DNA of 64,000 bases, taken from contig BEHT01000001.1 of the NCBI GenBank assembly GCA_002898575.1, positions 62,001 to 126,000 of the forward strand, in the 5' to 3' direction. Below the pieces are notes generated by a model. It searched no databases and was not told the origin of the DNA. It saw only the letters and a list, made by a program, of their open reading frames with translations. Positions within the stretch are counted from its first letter, which is position 1. The number at the start of each line of letters is the position of its first letter. Source of the stretch: a bacterium HR17 (lineage in GTDB: Bacteria > Armatimonadota > Fervidibacteria > Fervidibacterales > Fervidibacteraceae). Below, piece after piece: positions 49,645 through 57,907 of the stretch. A program made the translations under genes and the position numbers.

Positions 49645-50766
49645 CTAACGCGCCAAAAGCGGGTGGTGACTTTTCAGCCACTTGACCACTCGCTCTGTAT
49701 CCGCCTGCACGGTCGGCGGCGATGTGGTGGGTTGAGCGTCGCGGAGCCGGTGCAACAAGACGCCGTAAGGCTGCGCGATTGACCGCCACTCGTCAGGCAC
49801 ATGGTCTGGGATGTCCTGCCCGACCATCACTGCCAGCACCAATGTCCATGCGCGGCACACATTGGCGATGTTGTAACCACCACCCCCTAACGCCACCCAA
49901 GGCAGCCCCGACCCTCGGAAGGCATGCAGGGCCCGCAGGTAACTATAGGTCGTCAAGTTCCAGTGGGTGATGGGGTCGTCGTGCAGTGCGTCGGCGCCCA
50001 ATTGAGTCACAAGGGCTTGGGGGCGGAAAGCGTCCAGCGCCGGTAGCACCACTTCGTCCAACACCCGCAGATACACATCGTCGCCTGCGCGGGGCAAAAA
50101 GGGCACATTGAGGGCGAACCCGTAGCCTTCGCTTTCCCCCATCTCTGTCTCAAAGCCTGTGCCCGGAAACAGGTAACGCCCGTTTTCGTGTAGGCTGACG
50201 GTCAGGACGCGGGGATCGCGGTAGAAGGCTACCTGCACGCCGTCGCCGTGATGGGCGTCAATGTCCACATAAGCGACCCGCTCAAATTTGCTCAACAACT
50301 TGTGAATAGCGACGACGGGGTCGTTGATGTAACAAAAGCCCCACGCGTAAGACGGCATCGCGTGGTGCAGCCCTCCCGCCATGTTGAAGGCGATGGTGGT
50401 GTGACCGCCGGCGACGGCTTCCGCTGCCTGCGCCGACGCCCCTGCGACCAACATGGACATCGTGTAGACGCCGGGTATGACAGGGCAATCGGGTGTGCCC
50501 AACCCGTAGCGCGACAGGTCCGAAAACCAAATCCCTTCATCGGCGAGCCGCAACGCCGCCAAGTAGTCAGGCTCGTGAAAGACGGTCACCTCTTCACTCG
50601 TCGCCATCCGGGGTTCAACGAGATGCACCCCGTTTAAGTCCAGCAGCCCGTAGAGCCGCTGCAACTCTTGGGTCAGCCGGAGCCGCCACATCTTGAGCGG
50701 GTGCGTCGGTCCGTAGTCGTAGAACCAGAAAGGCTCTGTGTTGATGAACACCACTTGCTCTGGCAT
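49645..50766 (-). CDS. acuC: Histone deacetylase-family protein (AcuC-like)
   Basis: AcuC deacetylates acetyl-CoA synthetase or other acetylated substrates. Catalytic residues are visible: GGLHHAM (H134-H135), Zn-site YVDIDAHHGDGVQ (D168/D170, H172), and QLGADALHDDP with the second Zn Asp. The substrate-site Tyr likely lies in GGGGYNIAN near residue 290. Length (373 aa) matches AcuC. It is tail to tail with the kinase gene, two bases apart. No acs gene is in the window. Confidence 0.9.
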   Translation of the reverse strand: MPEQVVFINTEPFWFYDYGPTHPLKMWRLRLTQELQRLYGLLDLNGVHLVEPRMATSEEVTVFHEPDYLAALRLADEGIWFSDLSRYGLGTPDCPVIPGVYTMSMLVAGASAQAAEAVAGGHTTIAFNMAGGLHHAMPSYAWGFCYINDPVVAIHKLLSKFERVAYVDIDAHHGDGVQVAFYRDPRVLTVSLHENGRYLFPGTGFETEMGESEGYGFALNVPFLPRAGDDVYLRVLDEVVLPALDAFRPQALVTQLGADALHDDPITHWNLTTYSYLRALHAFRGSGLPWVALGGGGYNIANVCRAWTLVLAVMVGQDIPDHVPDEWRSIAQPYGVLLHRLRDAQPTTSPPTVQADTERVVKWLKSHHPLLAR

Positions 50767-50937
50767 GTCCGCTCACCTGACCGGAGTCGTTTGCCCGATC
50801 GCGATTGTAACGCTGTGCCCGACGAACGCACTTTTTACTCCGATCACATCGTCGGCTAAAGGCAAAAGGGACAACTTGCCGATAGCACATATGCCGTCCT
50901 CCCCCATAAGGAAGGGGTCAGGGCAGGCGTTGAGCCG

Positions 50938-50967
50938 TTGACGCCGATGCGCCTGTCGTGGTATAAT
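50938..50967 (+). promoter_or_regulatory. Strong promoter of the Flp pilin gene
   Basis: TTGACG (50938-50943), an 18-base spacer and perfect TATAAT (50962-50967) form one of the best sigma-70-type promoters in the window. A short CCCC-GATAA-GGGG hairpin lies in the leader, 50 bases before the ribosome site. Confidence 0.7.
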
Positions 50968-51019
50968 TAAAGTTAAGCACCCCGATAAGGGGCAGGACTT
51001 TACTCGGAGGTGATCGGTG

Positions 51020-51184
51020 ATGTTGCTGCGCAAGTTGTTGGTAGAGGACGAGGGGCAAACGCTCGTGGAGTATGGCTTGTTAGTGGCGTTGATCGCGCTG
51101 GTGGTCATCGCCGCTCTGACGATTTTGGGGCGCAAGGTCGCGAATACCTTCAACACCATCAACAACACCCTCCCTGGCGGTTAA
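51020..51184 (+). CDS. Flp/Fap-type pilin
   Basis: The 54-residue frame has an ATG at 51020 with GGAGGTG 7 bases upstream (an in-frame GTG is just before it). The sequence is the classic Flp pilin: a short leader MLLRKLLVEDE, then GQTLVEYGLLVALIALVVIAAL, with the conserved G-x-T/S-L-V-E-Y site cleaved by the TadV peptidase, and a short tail KVANTFNTINNTLPGG. Flp pilins build Tad pili for attachment. No tad secretion genes lie in the window, so this is an orphan locus; the strong promoter suggests high expression. Confidence 0.9.
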   Translation: MLLRKLLVEDEGQTLVEYGLLVALIALVVIAALTILGRKVANTFNTINNTLPGG

Positions 51185-51210
51185 TGCCATGTAAGTGGAA
51201 GGTGACAAAC

Positions 51211-51241
51211 GGGGCGGTTGGTCTGAGATGGCAGCCGCCCC
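51211..51241 (+). terminator. Hairpin after the Flp pilin gene
   Basis: GGGGCGG (51211-51217) pairs with CCGCCCC (51235-51241), with a 17-base loop, and is followed within 10 bases by TTGAATTTT. Position, 27 bases after the pilin stop, supports a terminator; the T run is not perfect. Confidence 0.45.
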
Positions 51242-51265
51242 GCTCTGTTGAATTTTCCTTCGGCA

Positions 51266-51352
51266 ATGCCTCAAAGGGCGCGTCTCCCGACGCGCCGTTA
51301 TGTTTTGTATGGCATGTCATTTTTCGGCGGCTCAGGAGAGCCGCTCTCCGAC
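51266..51352. repeat. Palindromic two-hairpin element with longer spacer
   Basis: Hairpin 1 GGCGCGTC-TCCC-GACGCGCC and hairpin 2 GGCGGCTC-AGGA-GAGCCG are separated by about 35 bases of AT-richer sequence. The outer arms are degenerate (AAAGGGC and CTCTCCGA). It lies just after the Flp pilin terminator. Confidence 0.85.
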
Positions 51353-51393
51353 CAAATCCGTTGTTCAACACGGCACAGCCGCCCGTTTTTTGT

Positions 51394-51912
51394 TCAAATG
51401 AACGGCGCGGCGATGCGGCGGCTGCGAGGGTCTAGGCGCTCAAAGTTTGGAATTTCGTAGCGGTTGCCTTGGTCGTCTATCAGGAAGATGCGCGGATAGC
51501 GCGAGGTGTAGATGTGCTCGCTGCCGGGGACGACGAACTCCTTGGCACCTTCGTCCGTCTCCACCCGCCAACGGGTGTGCCCAGTTTGTGGCAACCGTTC
51601 CACACTCAGCACCTTAAGGACCTTGGGCATGTGATAGCGCCGTTCTAACTCCTCGCGCACGACGGCTTGTGAGGTGGGGTCTAGTTCGGCGATGTCCGTG
51701 ATGATTCCGATTTCGTTGCCCTCTGCGTCGTAGACAATTAAGTAGCGCCATGGGTCGGTGATGGGCAGGGTACGCAAGATTTTGCCGACGACGATCGTTT
51801 GGTCGCCCCACACCAAAGCGATTCGTCCATCGGGCAACTTAAAGAACCGCACATCGTCGGGCGGCAAAACGCGCACTTCTATGTCAGGTTCGGCTTCCCA
51901 CGAGCGCAGCAT
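51394..51912 (-). CDS. DUF1854-domain protein
   Basis: The 172-residue protein matches the DUF1854 family: VRFFKLPDGRIALVWGDQTI, then LPITDPWRYLIVYDAEGNEIGII in two parts, LDPTSQAVVREELERRY, and the final FLIDDQGNRYEIPNFERLDPRSRR. DUF1854 is known mainly as a C-terminal domain of fused ABC exporters. Here it is a separate frame that starts inside the 3' end of the exporter gene (29-base overlap), so the two proteins are coupled. A ribosome site GGGGGAAC precedes the ATG. Function unknown. Confidence 0.85.
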   Translation of the reverse strand: MLRSWEAEPDIEVRVLPPDDVRFFKLPDGRIALVWGDQTIVVGKILRTLPITDPWRYLIVYDAEGNEIGIITDIAELDPTSQAVVREELERRYHMPKVLKVLSVERLPQTGHTRWRVETDEGAKEFVVPGSEHIYTSRYPRIFLIDDQGNRYEIPNFERLDPRSRRIAAPFI

Positions 51913-53764
51913 GGCGGCCGTTCCCCCTTGTCATTTCAGGCACAGGAGTTTGCTCGTGCCCATCTCCGTTGCGTTTGGTGTCTTTGGGCGGGGTTATCGG
52001 GGCGAAGTTCAGGGTTTCACTCATACGCATTTGGATTTCCACCAGCCGCCGGTAAATGCCGTCTTCTTTCGCCATCAACTCTTCGTGAGTGCCCTGCTCC
52101 ACGATTTCGCCGTTTTCCAGCACGACGAGTTTATCGGCTTTGCGCAGGGTGGAGAGACGGTGGGCAATCGCAATCGTCGTGCGCCCTTGCAGTAGGCGCT
52201 CCAACGCTTGCTGGATGGCGTATTCGCTTTCGCTGTCCACAGCGGAGGTCGCTTCGTCCAAGATGAGGATTTTCGGGTCACGCAAGAGTGCCCGTGCGAT
52301 GGAGATGCGCTGGCGCTGTCCGCCCGACAACTTCGTGCCCCGCTCGCCGACATAGGCATCGTAAGCGTCGGGAAATTCCATGATGAACTGGTGGGCGTTG
52401 GCGGCTTTTGCCGCGCGGATGATGTCCAGCATGTCCGCATCAGGCTTCCCGTAGGCGATGTTGTCCTTGATGGTGCCGTGGAAGAGGTAAGGCTCTTGCA
52501 ACACCATCCCGATATGGGCGCGCAACGCCTGCAGGTCTACCTTGCGCAGGTCAATCCCGTCCAGTTCAATGCTGCCTTCCGTCGGGTCATAAAAGCGTGG
52601 GATTAACGCTGCGAGGGTGCTTTTGCCGGCGCCGCTGCGCCCGACGATCCCGATCATTTCGCCGGGACGGATTTCCAAATCAATGCCTCTCAACACCGGT
52701 TCGCTGTTGCCGGGGTAAGCAAATCGCACACCCTTCAACCGCAAGTGCCCGCGCACCGTTTGAGGGACGACGGCGTCAGGGGCATTGACGATATCGGGTT
52801 GCGTGTCTAGGATTTCAAAGACCCGTTCCGCCGACGCTTTCGTGCGTTGAATGACATCGTTGAGTTGGGCGAGGTTTTGAACGGGCATGTAGAACCGCTG
52901 CAAGTAAAGCGTGAACATCGTCAGCACGCCCAAACTAAGGGTGCCTTCCATGACCTCTTTGCCACCGACCAACCACACAGCGACCAAACTGACGCTGCTA
53001 ACCAGCCCCATTGCGGGAAAGAAGGTTGACCAAATCAACACCCCTTTGAGGCTGGTTTGCAGGATCCGCAGGTTTTTGTGGCGGAACCGACCGACTTCGT
53101 GTTCTTCTTGGTTGAAGACTTTAACGACCCGAATACCGCCCAGCGTGTCGGATAGGAACGAGGTCAAATCGCCCCACACATACCGCAGGCGACGGTAGAC
53201 AGGCAGCACGAAGTCTTTGTACTTAACCGTCATCAGAAACAGCAAAGGGCTGGGGGCTAACGCGATAAGCGCCAGTTTGATGTCCGTCTGGAAAAGCACG
53301 AAGCCGATGCCCAACAGCGTCAACAAGTCCACGAAGAACTGCGGAATGCTGTGAATGAGGAAGCCCTCCAACATCCCGACATCGCCCGTGATACGCGACA
53401 TCAGTTGTCCCGTGCGGTGGTTGTCGTAGAAACTAAGGGAGAGGCGCTGCAAATGCTGATAGAGTTCCGACCGCATGTCGTAAAGCACTTTTTGCCCCAA
53501 CCACGACATGAGGTAAGTGCGGGCGAAGGAAATAAGGGCGCTGGCGAGGTAAACGCCCAGCAGTAACCCACACAGGTGCCATAAGAGGGAGAGGTCCTTG
53601 CGGGGAATGGCTTTGTCCAGCAACAACTGCATTAACTTCGGCGGCAGCAAACCCAACGCGGTGACCACCAGCGTCAGCACCAGGCTCAGCAACGCCCAGT
53701 GCCAATAAGGGCGCAGGTAGCGGAACAACCTGCGCCACATACTCGGACCGCCATTACTGTCCAC
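51884..53764 (-). CDS. ABC exporter, fused membrane and ATPase domains
   Basis: The GTG at 53764 has GGAGG 9 bases upstream; the ATG at 53740 is an alternative. Six membrane helices (about 15-310) are followed by an ATPase with Walker A GRSGAGKST, signature LSGGQRQRISIARAL, Walker B ILILDEATSAVDSESE and switch IAIAHRL. The C-terminal tail is rich in Thr/Pro/Arg. The overlapping DUF1854 gene suggests a transporter of the type seen near cyanophycin-like or polymer genes, but this is only family context. The substrate is unknown. Confidence 0.92.
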   Translation of the reverse strand: MDSNGGPSMWRRLFRYLRPYWHWALLSLVLTLVVTALGLLPPKLMQLLLDKAIPRKDLSLLWHLCGLLLGVYLASALISFARTYLMSWLGQKVLYDMRSELYQHLQRLSLSFYDNHRTGQLMSRITGDVGMLEGFLIHSIPQFFVDLLTLLGIGFVLFQTDIKLALIALAPSPLLFLMTVKYKDFVLPVYRRLRYVWGDLTSFLSDTLGGIRVVKVFNQEEHEVGRFRHKNLRILQTSLKGVLIWSTFFPAMGLVSSVSLVAVWLVGGKEVMEGTLSLGVLTMFTLYLQRFYMPVQNLAQLNDVIQRTKASAERVFEILDTQPDIVNAPDAVVPQTVRGHLRLKGVRFAYPGNSEPVLRGIDLEIRPGEMIGIVGRSGAGKSTLAALIPRFYDPTEGSIELDGIDLRKVDLQALRAHIGMVLQEPYLFHGTIKDNIAYGKPDADMLDIIRAAKAANAHQFIMEFPDAYDAYVGERGTKLSGGQRQRISIARALLRDPKILILDEATSAVDSESEYAIQQALERLLQGRTTIAIAHRLSTLRKADKLVVLENGEIVEQGTHEELMAKEDGIYRRLVEIQMRMSETLNFAPITPPKDTKRNGDGHEQTPVPEMTRGNGRHAALVGSRT

Positions 53765-54025
53765 GACCCATCGCCTCCTTGACGCAGTAGGCAGTGAACC
53801 GTCCTTTTTGGACAATCGGCGTCGCAGCAAGTTGCTTTAGCCCTTCGCCGCCATCGGCTGGCGGCACTCTGCACCGTCGTCCACTGCCACTGCGGGCAGG
53901 CGGGAATTGCCCGACGGTTGTCGCCGGGACACCTACCACCGAGGCGTGAATTATAGACGCCCTGCGTCACCTGTCAAGCGGGAAAACTCCTGCCTTTTGC
54001 GGGTAAACCGGCAAAAAAGGGTCGT

Positions 54026-54622
54026 TCAGACCTCGCGGCGCGCCTCCAACGCCCGCAAAACGGTCAGGGGATCCGCATAGTCCAGCGCCCCACCGACAGG
54101 CAACCCCATCGCCAACTGGGTGACTTTCACACCCATCGGCTTAAGCAGTTTGGCGAGGTAGGTCGTCGTCGCTTCTCCTTCAGTCGTCGGGCTGAGGGCG
54201 AGGATGACCTCCGTGATATTGTCTGTCCGCACACGCTGCACCAACTCGGCGATGCGCAAGTCATCGGGACCGATGCCTTCCGTCGGAGCGATGACGCCGT
54301 GCAAGACATGGTAGCGCCCGCGAAAGCCCGTGCCCTCAATGACCGCAATATCCATCGGGTCTTCCACGACGCACAGGACCGAGGGGTCGCGGTCTTCATC
54401 TTGACAAATGGCACACAAATCGCTCTCCGAAAAATTGAAGCAGCGCCGACACAACCGCAAGTTATCCCGCACAGATTGCAACGCCCGCACCAAACGGTCC
54501 ATCTCCTCACGGTGGTGAAGCAGGAACATGACGATCCGTCCAGCGCTTTTGGGTCCGATGCCTGGAAGGCGCTCCAGTTCGCGCAGTAATTCCTTGAGGG
54601 ATGACGGAAAATCACCCCGCAT
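54026..54622 (-). CDS. recR: Recombination protein RecR
   Basis: RecR acts with RecF and RecO to load RecA on gapped DNA. The helix-hairpin-helix LPGIGPKSAGRI (19-30) is followed by a zinc finger with four Cys (C58, C61, C70, C73), a Toprim domain VLCVVEDPMDIAVIE and ILALSPTTEGEAT, and the C-terminal hallmark LAMGLPVGGALDYAD (170-184). Length (198 aa) is normal. It starts 7 bases after ebfC, the usual pairing. Confidence 0.97.
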   Translation of the reverse strand: MRGDFPSSLKELLRELERLPGIGPKSAGRIVMFLLHHREEMDRLVRALQSVRDNLRLCRRCFNFSESDLCAICQDEDRDPSVLCVVEDPMDIAVIEGTGFRGRYHVLHGVIAPTEGIGPDDLRIAELVQRVRTDNITEVILALSPTTEGEATTTYLAKLLKPMGVKVTQLAMGLPVGGALDYADPLTVLRALEARREV

Positions 54623-54629
54623 GTCAAGG

Positions 54630-54962
54630 TCACCTGCCTAAACCGAAAAGTCCGCCCAGCGGCAGTTGGCCCAGCATCTCTTGGAACTGTTGCCGTTGCG
54701 TTTCCTCGGCTTGGCGCACCGCGTCTCGGACGGCAACGACGATCAAGTCTTCTAAAAGGTCGTGATTTTCGGGCATCAACAGTTGCGGGTCAATGTGTAT
54801 CTCCAACAGTTCGCCTGTCCCTGTCACGATCGCGCGTACCTGTCCCCCGCCGGCTTGCCCTTCCAAGCGCATAGTCTGCAGCCGTTCCGCCATCTTCTGT
54901 GCCTGTTCCTGCCAGCGCAGGAAGTGCTTTCCCAATAACTGTTGCAGGCTGCTTGGCAACAT
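54630..54962 (-). CDS. ebfC: Nucleoid-associated protein EbfC/YbaB
   Basis: YbaB/EbfC proteins bind DNA as dimers. The pattern is typical: an N-terminal helix (LQQLLGKHFLRWQEQAQKMAERLQ in two parts), a VRAIVTGTGELLEIHIDPQLL sheet, and LLEDLIVVAVRDAVRQAEE. The 110-residue size is normal. Placement directly upstream of recR is widespread in bacteria. Start at ATG 54962 with AGGTGA 7 bases upstream. Confidence 0.94.
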   Translation of the reverse strand: MLPSSLQQLLGKHFLRWQEQAQKMAERLQTMRLEGQAGGGQVRAIVTGTGELLEIHIDPQLLMPENHDLLEDLIVVAVRDAVRQAEETQRQQFQEMLGQLPLGGLFGLGR

Positions 54963-54996
54963 GTCGCTTCACCTCATCATGTCCTACGAGGTGGTG

Positions 54997-55236
54997 TTAA
55001 CTGCGTCTTGAGCGGCGCTGCCTTCCCCGTTCTTTTGGTAGTTGGCGGTCCTCCACCAGTTGATTGAACCACTCTTCGCCCAAGAATTCACGCAAAGCCG
55101 CTTCAGGGATGCGATACAGCCGTGTCCCTTGAGGGTGCAGCGCCTTCAGTTTGCCCTCCTGCACCCATCGCCGCACTGTCGGCAACGATACACCCAACAT
55201 ACGCGCGATGTCTGTCAAGTTGTAAAACTCCGCCAT
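54997..55236 (-). CDS. MerR/excisionase-type helix-turn-helix protein
   Basis: The ATG at 55236 has GGAGG 7 bases upstream; a GTG three codons earlier is possible. The 79-residue protein begins with the HTH_17 pattern FYNLTDIARMLGVSLPTVRRWVQEGKLKAL, a DNA-binding winged helix, then a basic tail KERGRQRRSRRS. Such proteins are excisionase-like or small repressors. It is the first clear gene of the ebfC-recR transcript. Confidence 0.85.
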   Translation of the reverse strand: MAEFYNLTDIARMLGVSLPTVRRWVQEGKLKALHPQGTRLYRIPEAALREFLGEEWFNQLVEDRQLPKERGRQRRSRRS

Positions 55237-55281
55237 TTTGCTCACCTCCGCAAAGAATGTTAAGGCGCGCTGCCGCTACCT

Positions 55282-55641
55282 TCAAGGTCTCGGCTGTGTT
55301 CGCGGCAGGGCGCTCAGCCGCAGCGCCTCGCTCCGCTGCAAGCAGCGGCAAAGCGAAAACGCGCAACGACCGTTGCCAAAAACCGCTGCGGCATTCGCAA
55401 AACAAGCGACCACAACGCTTCCAAACACGCCGTCAGTCCAACCAGCCGATGCACCGACGACAAACGCCATCGGCACACCTTGCTCATTTCCGGCAGCCTC
55501 AAAAATTTCGTCGGGTGAAAGTAGGCGCTGACCCAAGCGTGCTAGAAAGTAGGCAAGAAACCGCCTCCTAATAGGGGAAGTTGTCCACCGCCATTGCAGC
55601 GCCTCTCCTTGTTGCGGTTCCGTCGCTGACAACAAAAGCAT
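55282..55641 (-). CDS. Doubtful hypothetical protein
   Basis: An open frame of 119 residues with codon use like its neighbours (TTT for Phe, GTC for Val). A stretch FVVGASAGWTDGVFGSVVVACFANA could be a membrane segment. No ribosome site is clear at the ATG, and it faces sucC only 37 bases away. I do not recognise any family. If not a gene, 55237-55678 is gene-free. Confidence 0.3.
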   Translation of the reverse strand: MLLLSATEPQQGEALQWRWTTSPIRRRFLAYFLARLGQRLLSPDEIFEAAGNEQGVPMAFVVGASAGWTDGVFGSVVVACFANAAAVFGNGRCAFSLCRCLQRSEALRLSALPRTQPRP

Positions 55642-55678
55642 ATCACGCCAACATTTTTCACGGAGGTGGACCGTTGCG

Positions 55679-56824
55679 ATGAAATTGCACGAGTATCAAT
55701 CTAAGATGCTGTTTGCCCGTTACGGCATCCCTATTCCGCGCGGTGAAATCGCTCACACACCACAAGACGCTAAAGCCGTCGCGCAACGCTTGGGCAAACC
55801 TGTCGCGGTCAAGGCACAAGTCCTTGTCGGCGGGCGGGGCAAAGCCGGCGGCATCAAAGTCGCTTCAACCCCTGACGACGCCGAACAAGCCGCTGCCCAC
55901 ATCCTCAACATGACCATCAAAGGCTTGCCCGTTAAAACCGTGTTGGTGGAAGAAGCCCTGTCCATCGCCCACGAATACTACTTGGGCATCATCATTGACC
56001 GCAGCCGTAAACGCGCCGTCATGATGGCGTCGGCGATGGGCGGTGTGGACATTGAAGAAGTCGCTGAACGCCACCCTGAAGCCATCGCTCGCTGTGCGAT
56101 TGACCCGCTGTTAGGCGTGCGGGATTTTCAATTGCGCCAGCTAGCCAAAACCGCCCGCTTTGACCCGCAAATCGTTCGCTCTTTCGTCAGCACATCTAAC
56201 GCGCTTTATCGCCTCTTTGTGGACTGCGACGCGACGCTGGCGGAAATCAACCCGTTGGTCGTCACAGACGATGGGCGATTAATTGCTGCCGACGCGAAGT
56301 TGCTCATTGACGACAACAGTTTGTATCGGCAGACGGAAATTGCGGCGTGGCGCGAGACGACCGAAGAGGACCCCTTTGAAGCCCAAGCGCGCCAGTTGGG
56401 GCTGGCGTATGTGCGTTTGCAAGGGGAAGTCGGTATCATCGGCAACGGGGCAGGACTGACGATGACGACTTTGGATGTCGTTCAGCGGGCAGGCGCAGCG
56501 CCCGCCAACTTTCTGGACATCGGCGGTGGTGCCAGAGCCGACATCGTGCGCAACGGTTTGCGCCTCATCCTCAGCGACCCGCAGGTGAAAGGCGTGCTCA
56601 TCAACATCTTTGGCGGCATCACGCGGTGCGACGAAGTGGCGCGGGGTATCTTACAAGCCTTGGAAGGCATGGAAGTGTCCGTGCCCATCGTCGTGCGCCT
56701 GACAGGCACGCGAGAAGAGGAAGGACGCAAATTGCTGGAGGGCACATCGCTCATCCCAGCCGCAACGATGCGAGAAGCCGCCGAAAAAATCGTCGCTCTC
56801 GTTCGCCAACAGCAAGCGGCGTGA
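55679..56824 (+). CDS. sucC: Succinyl-CoA ligase [ADP-forming] beta subunit
   Basis: SucC pairs with SucD to make succinate, CoA and ATP in the TCA cycle. It opens with MKLHEYQSKMLFARYGIPIPRG, in two parts typical of SucC, has the ATP-grasp segment AVKAQVLVGGRGKAGGIK, the metal/ATP-site DCDATLAEINPLVV, and the C-terminal GNGAGLTMTTLDVV and NIFGGITRCDEVA. The ATG at 55679 has GGAGGTGG 11 bases upstream. The expected sucD does not follow; a convergent tatA gene does. Confidence 0.95.
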   Translation: MKLHEYQSKMLFARYGIPIPRGEIAHTPQDAKAVAQRLGKPVAVKAQVLVGGRGKAGGIKVASTPDDAEQAAAHILNMTIKGLPVKTVLVEEALSIAHEYYLGIIIDRSRKRAVMMASAMGGVDIEEVAERHPEAIARCAIDPLLGVRDFQLRQLAKTARFDPQIVRSFVSTSNALYRLFVDCDATLAEINPLVVTDDGRLIAADAKLLIDDNSLYRQTEIAAWRETTEEDPFEAQARQLGLAYVRLQGEVGIIGNGAGLTMTTLDVVQRAGAAPANFLDIGGGARADIVRNGLRLILSDPQVKGVLINIFGGITRCDEVARGILQALEGMEVSVPIVVRLTGTREEEGRKLLEGTSLIPAATMREAAEKIVALVRQQQAA

Positions 56825-56829
56825 GCGCA

Positions 56830-57015
56830 TCAGCGCCACCGATTGGCAGCGTCATCGTCGCTCATTAATTGCCGTTGCAATTCCTCCCAAGCCCGACGGG
56901 CTTCCCGCGTCGCCCGCCCGACCATTCGGGCGATTTCGGGCAACTTCTGCGGGCCAAACAGCAGCAGCGCCAGCAAAAAGATGACCAACAGTTCGCTTGT
57001 GCCGATGCCAAACAT
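56830..57015 (-). CDS. tatA: Sec-independent translocase subunit TatA
   Basis: TatA oligomers form the Tat export channel for folded proteins. The ATG at 57015 has AGGTGA 10 bases upstream. The 61-residue protein has the TatA pattern: short N-terminus GIGTSELL, one helix VIFLLALLLFG, the FGPQKLPEIAR hinge with conserved Phe-Gly-Pro-x-K-L-P, and an amphipathic helix. TatC is not in the window. It is convergent with sucC. Confidence 0.93.
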   Translation of the reverse strand: MFGIGTSELLVIFLLALLLFGPQKLPEIARMVGRATREARRAWEELQRQLMSDDDAANRWR

Positions 57016-57048
57016 CAGCGCGTTCACCTGCCTGAAAAAGGCGCTCGG

Positions 57049-57762
57049 TTAATCAACGGGCATCTTTATTGTGCCGTCCATCATGTCCGACAGAAACGCC
57101 ACCAATTTGCTGATGACGATTTCCGCCAGTTGCCGCCCTTGCTCAGATGTCGCCAAGCGGGGTTCGGGGTCATCTTGGTCAGCGATGGCGTCGTGACGAA
57201 CGAGGTCGGGAAAAGCGTGCAGGGCAATCGCCGTCTCAAACTCTTGGGCGTGTCCTGGCAATCGCTTCGTCTGCAGCACTTGGTCGGCAATCTCGCGCGG
57301 GATGAAGTCCCAATAACTGGCAAACTGCAGGTTGCTGCCAGGGTATTGGCGGGCAAAGTAAAGTCGCCATTGTCGCAACACACCTTGCACGGGTGCGACA
57401 TTCCCCGCGTGCCCGTTAAGGATGAGGACATGGCGAATGCCGTGCCGAAACAGGGAATCAACTGCATCAAACACCACCGCCAACCAACTGCCGGGTTTCG
57501 CCGTCAAGGTGCCTTTCGCCCACATCCAATGTTCGCTAATGCCGATGCTAACGGGCACGGTGACGATAACGCGCGGGAAAAGGGACAACGCGGCTTGCTC
57601 GGCGACCCAAAAAGCGCTTTGGATGTCGTGGCAAAGGGGCAAATGCTCCAAATGTTGCTCTATACTGCCGACGGCGATGACAGCGGCTTGCAAGGCGCCA
57701 CTTTCCAACCGTTGGCGCACCTCGCGGCGGGTCAACCGTTCCAACACCACTTCTTGGCGCAT
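57049..57762 (-). CDS. Creatininase-family amidohydrolase
   Basis: The metal-site segments are visible: VGSIEQHLEHLPLCHD (residues 32-47, Glu-x-His-x-x-His-x4-Asp), ILNGHAGN (about 114) and GHAQEFETAI (about 170) with the Glu ligand. Family members hydrolyse creatinine or formamide-type pyrimidine intermediates. The gene lies on the minus strand just after tatA and is divergent from the ABC ATPase gene. Substrate unknown. Confidence 0.9.
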   Translation of the reverse strand: MRQEVVLERLTRREVRQRLESGALQAAVIAVGSIEQHLEHLPLCHDIQSAFWVAEQAALSLFPRVIVTVPVSIGISEHWMWAKGTLTAKPGSWLAVVFDAVDSLFRHGIRHVLILNGHAGNVAPVQGVLRQWRLYFARQYPGSNLQFASYWDFIPREIADQVLQTKRLPGHAQEFETAIALHAFPDLVRHDAIADQDDPEPRLATSEQGRQLAEIVISKLVAFLSDMMDGTIKMPVD

Positions 57763-57907
57763 CTTCCTTCGCCCCTTTCACCGCCCGTTGCCTAAGGGCG
57801 ATTGCCCTTTGCCCTCAAAGCGAGGGGCACAGCGCGCTAAAATTTTGACGCCATCGGAAACTCGCTTCACGCTGTCATCGCTGCAGTTATGCGGAGGGCG
57901 ACGCATC

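Noticed and set aside
57422-57907. N-terminal extension of the ABC ATPase
   Set aside because: This part is the antisense shadow of the creatininase gene; the GTG at 57908 has its own GGAGG.
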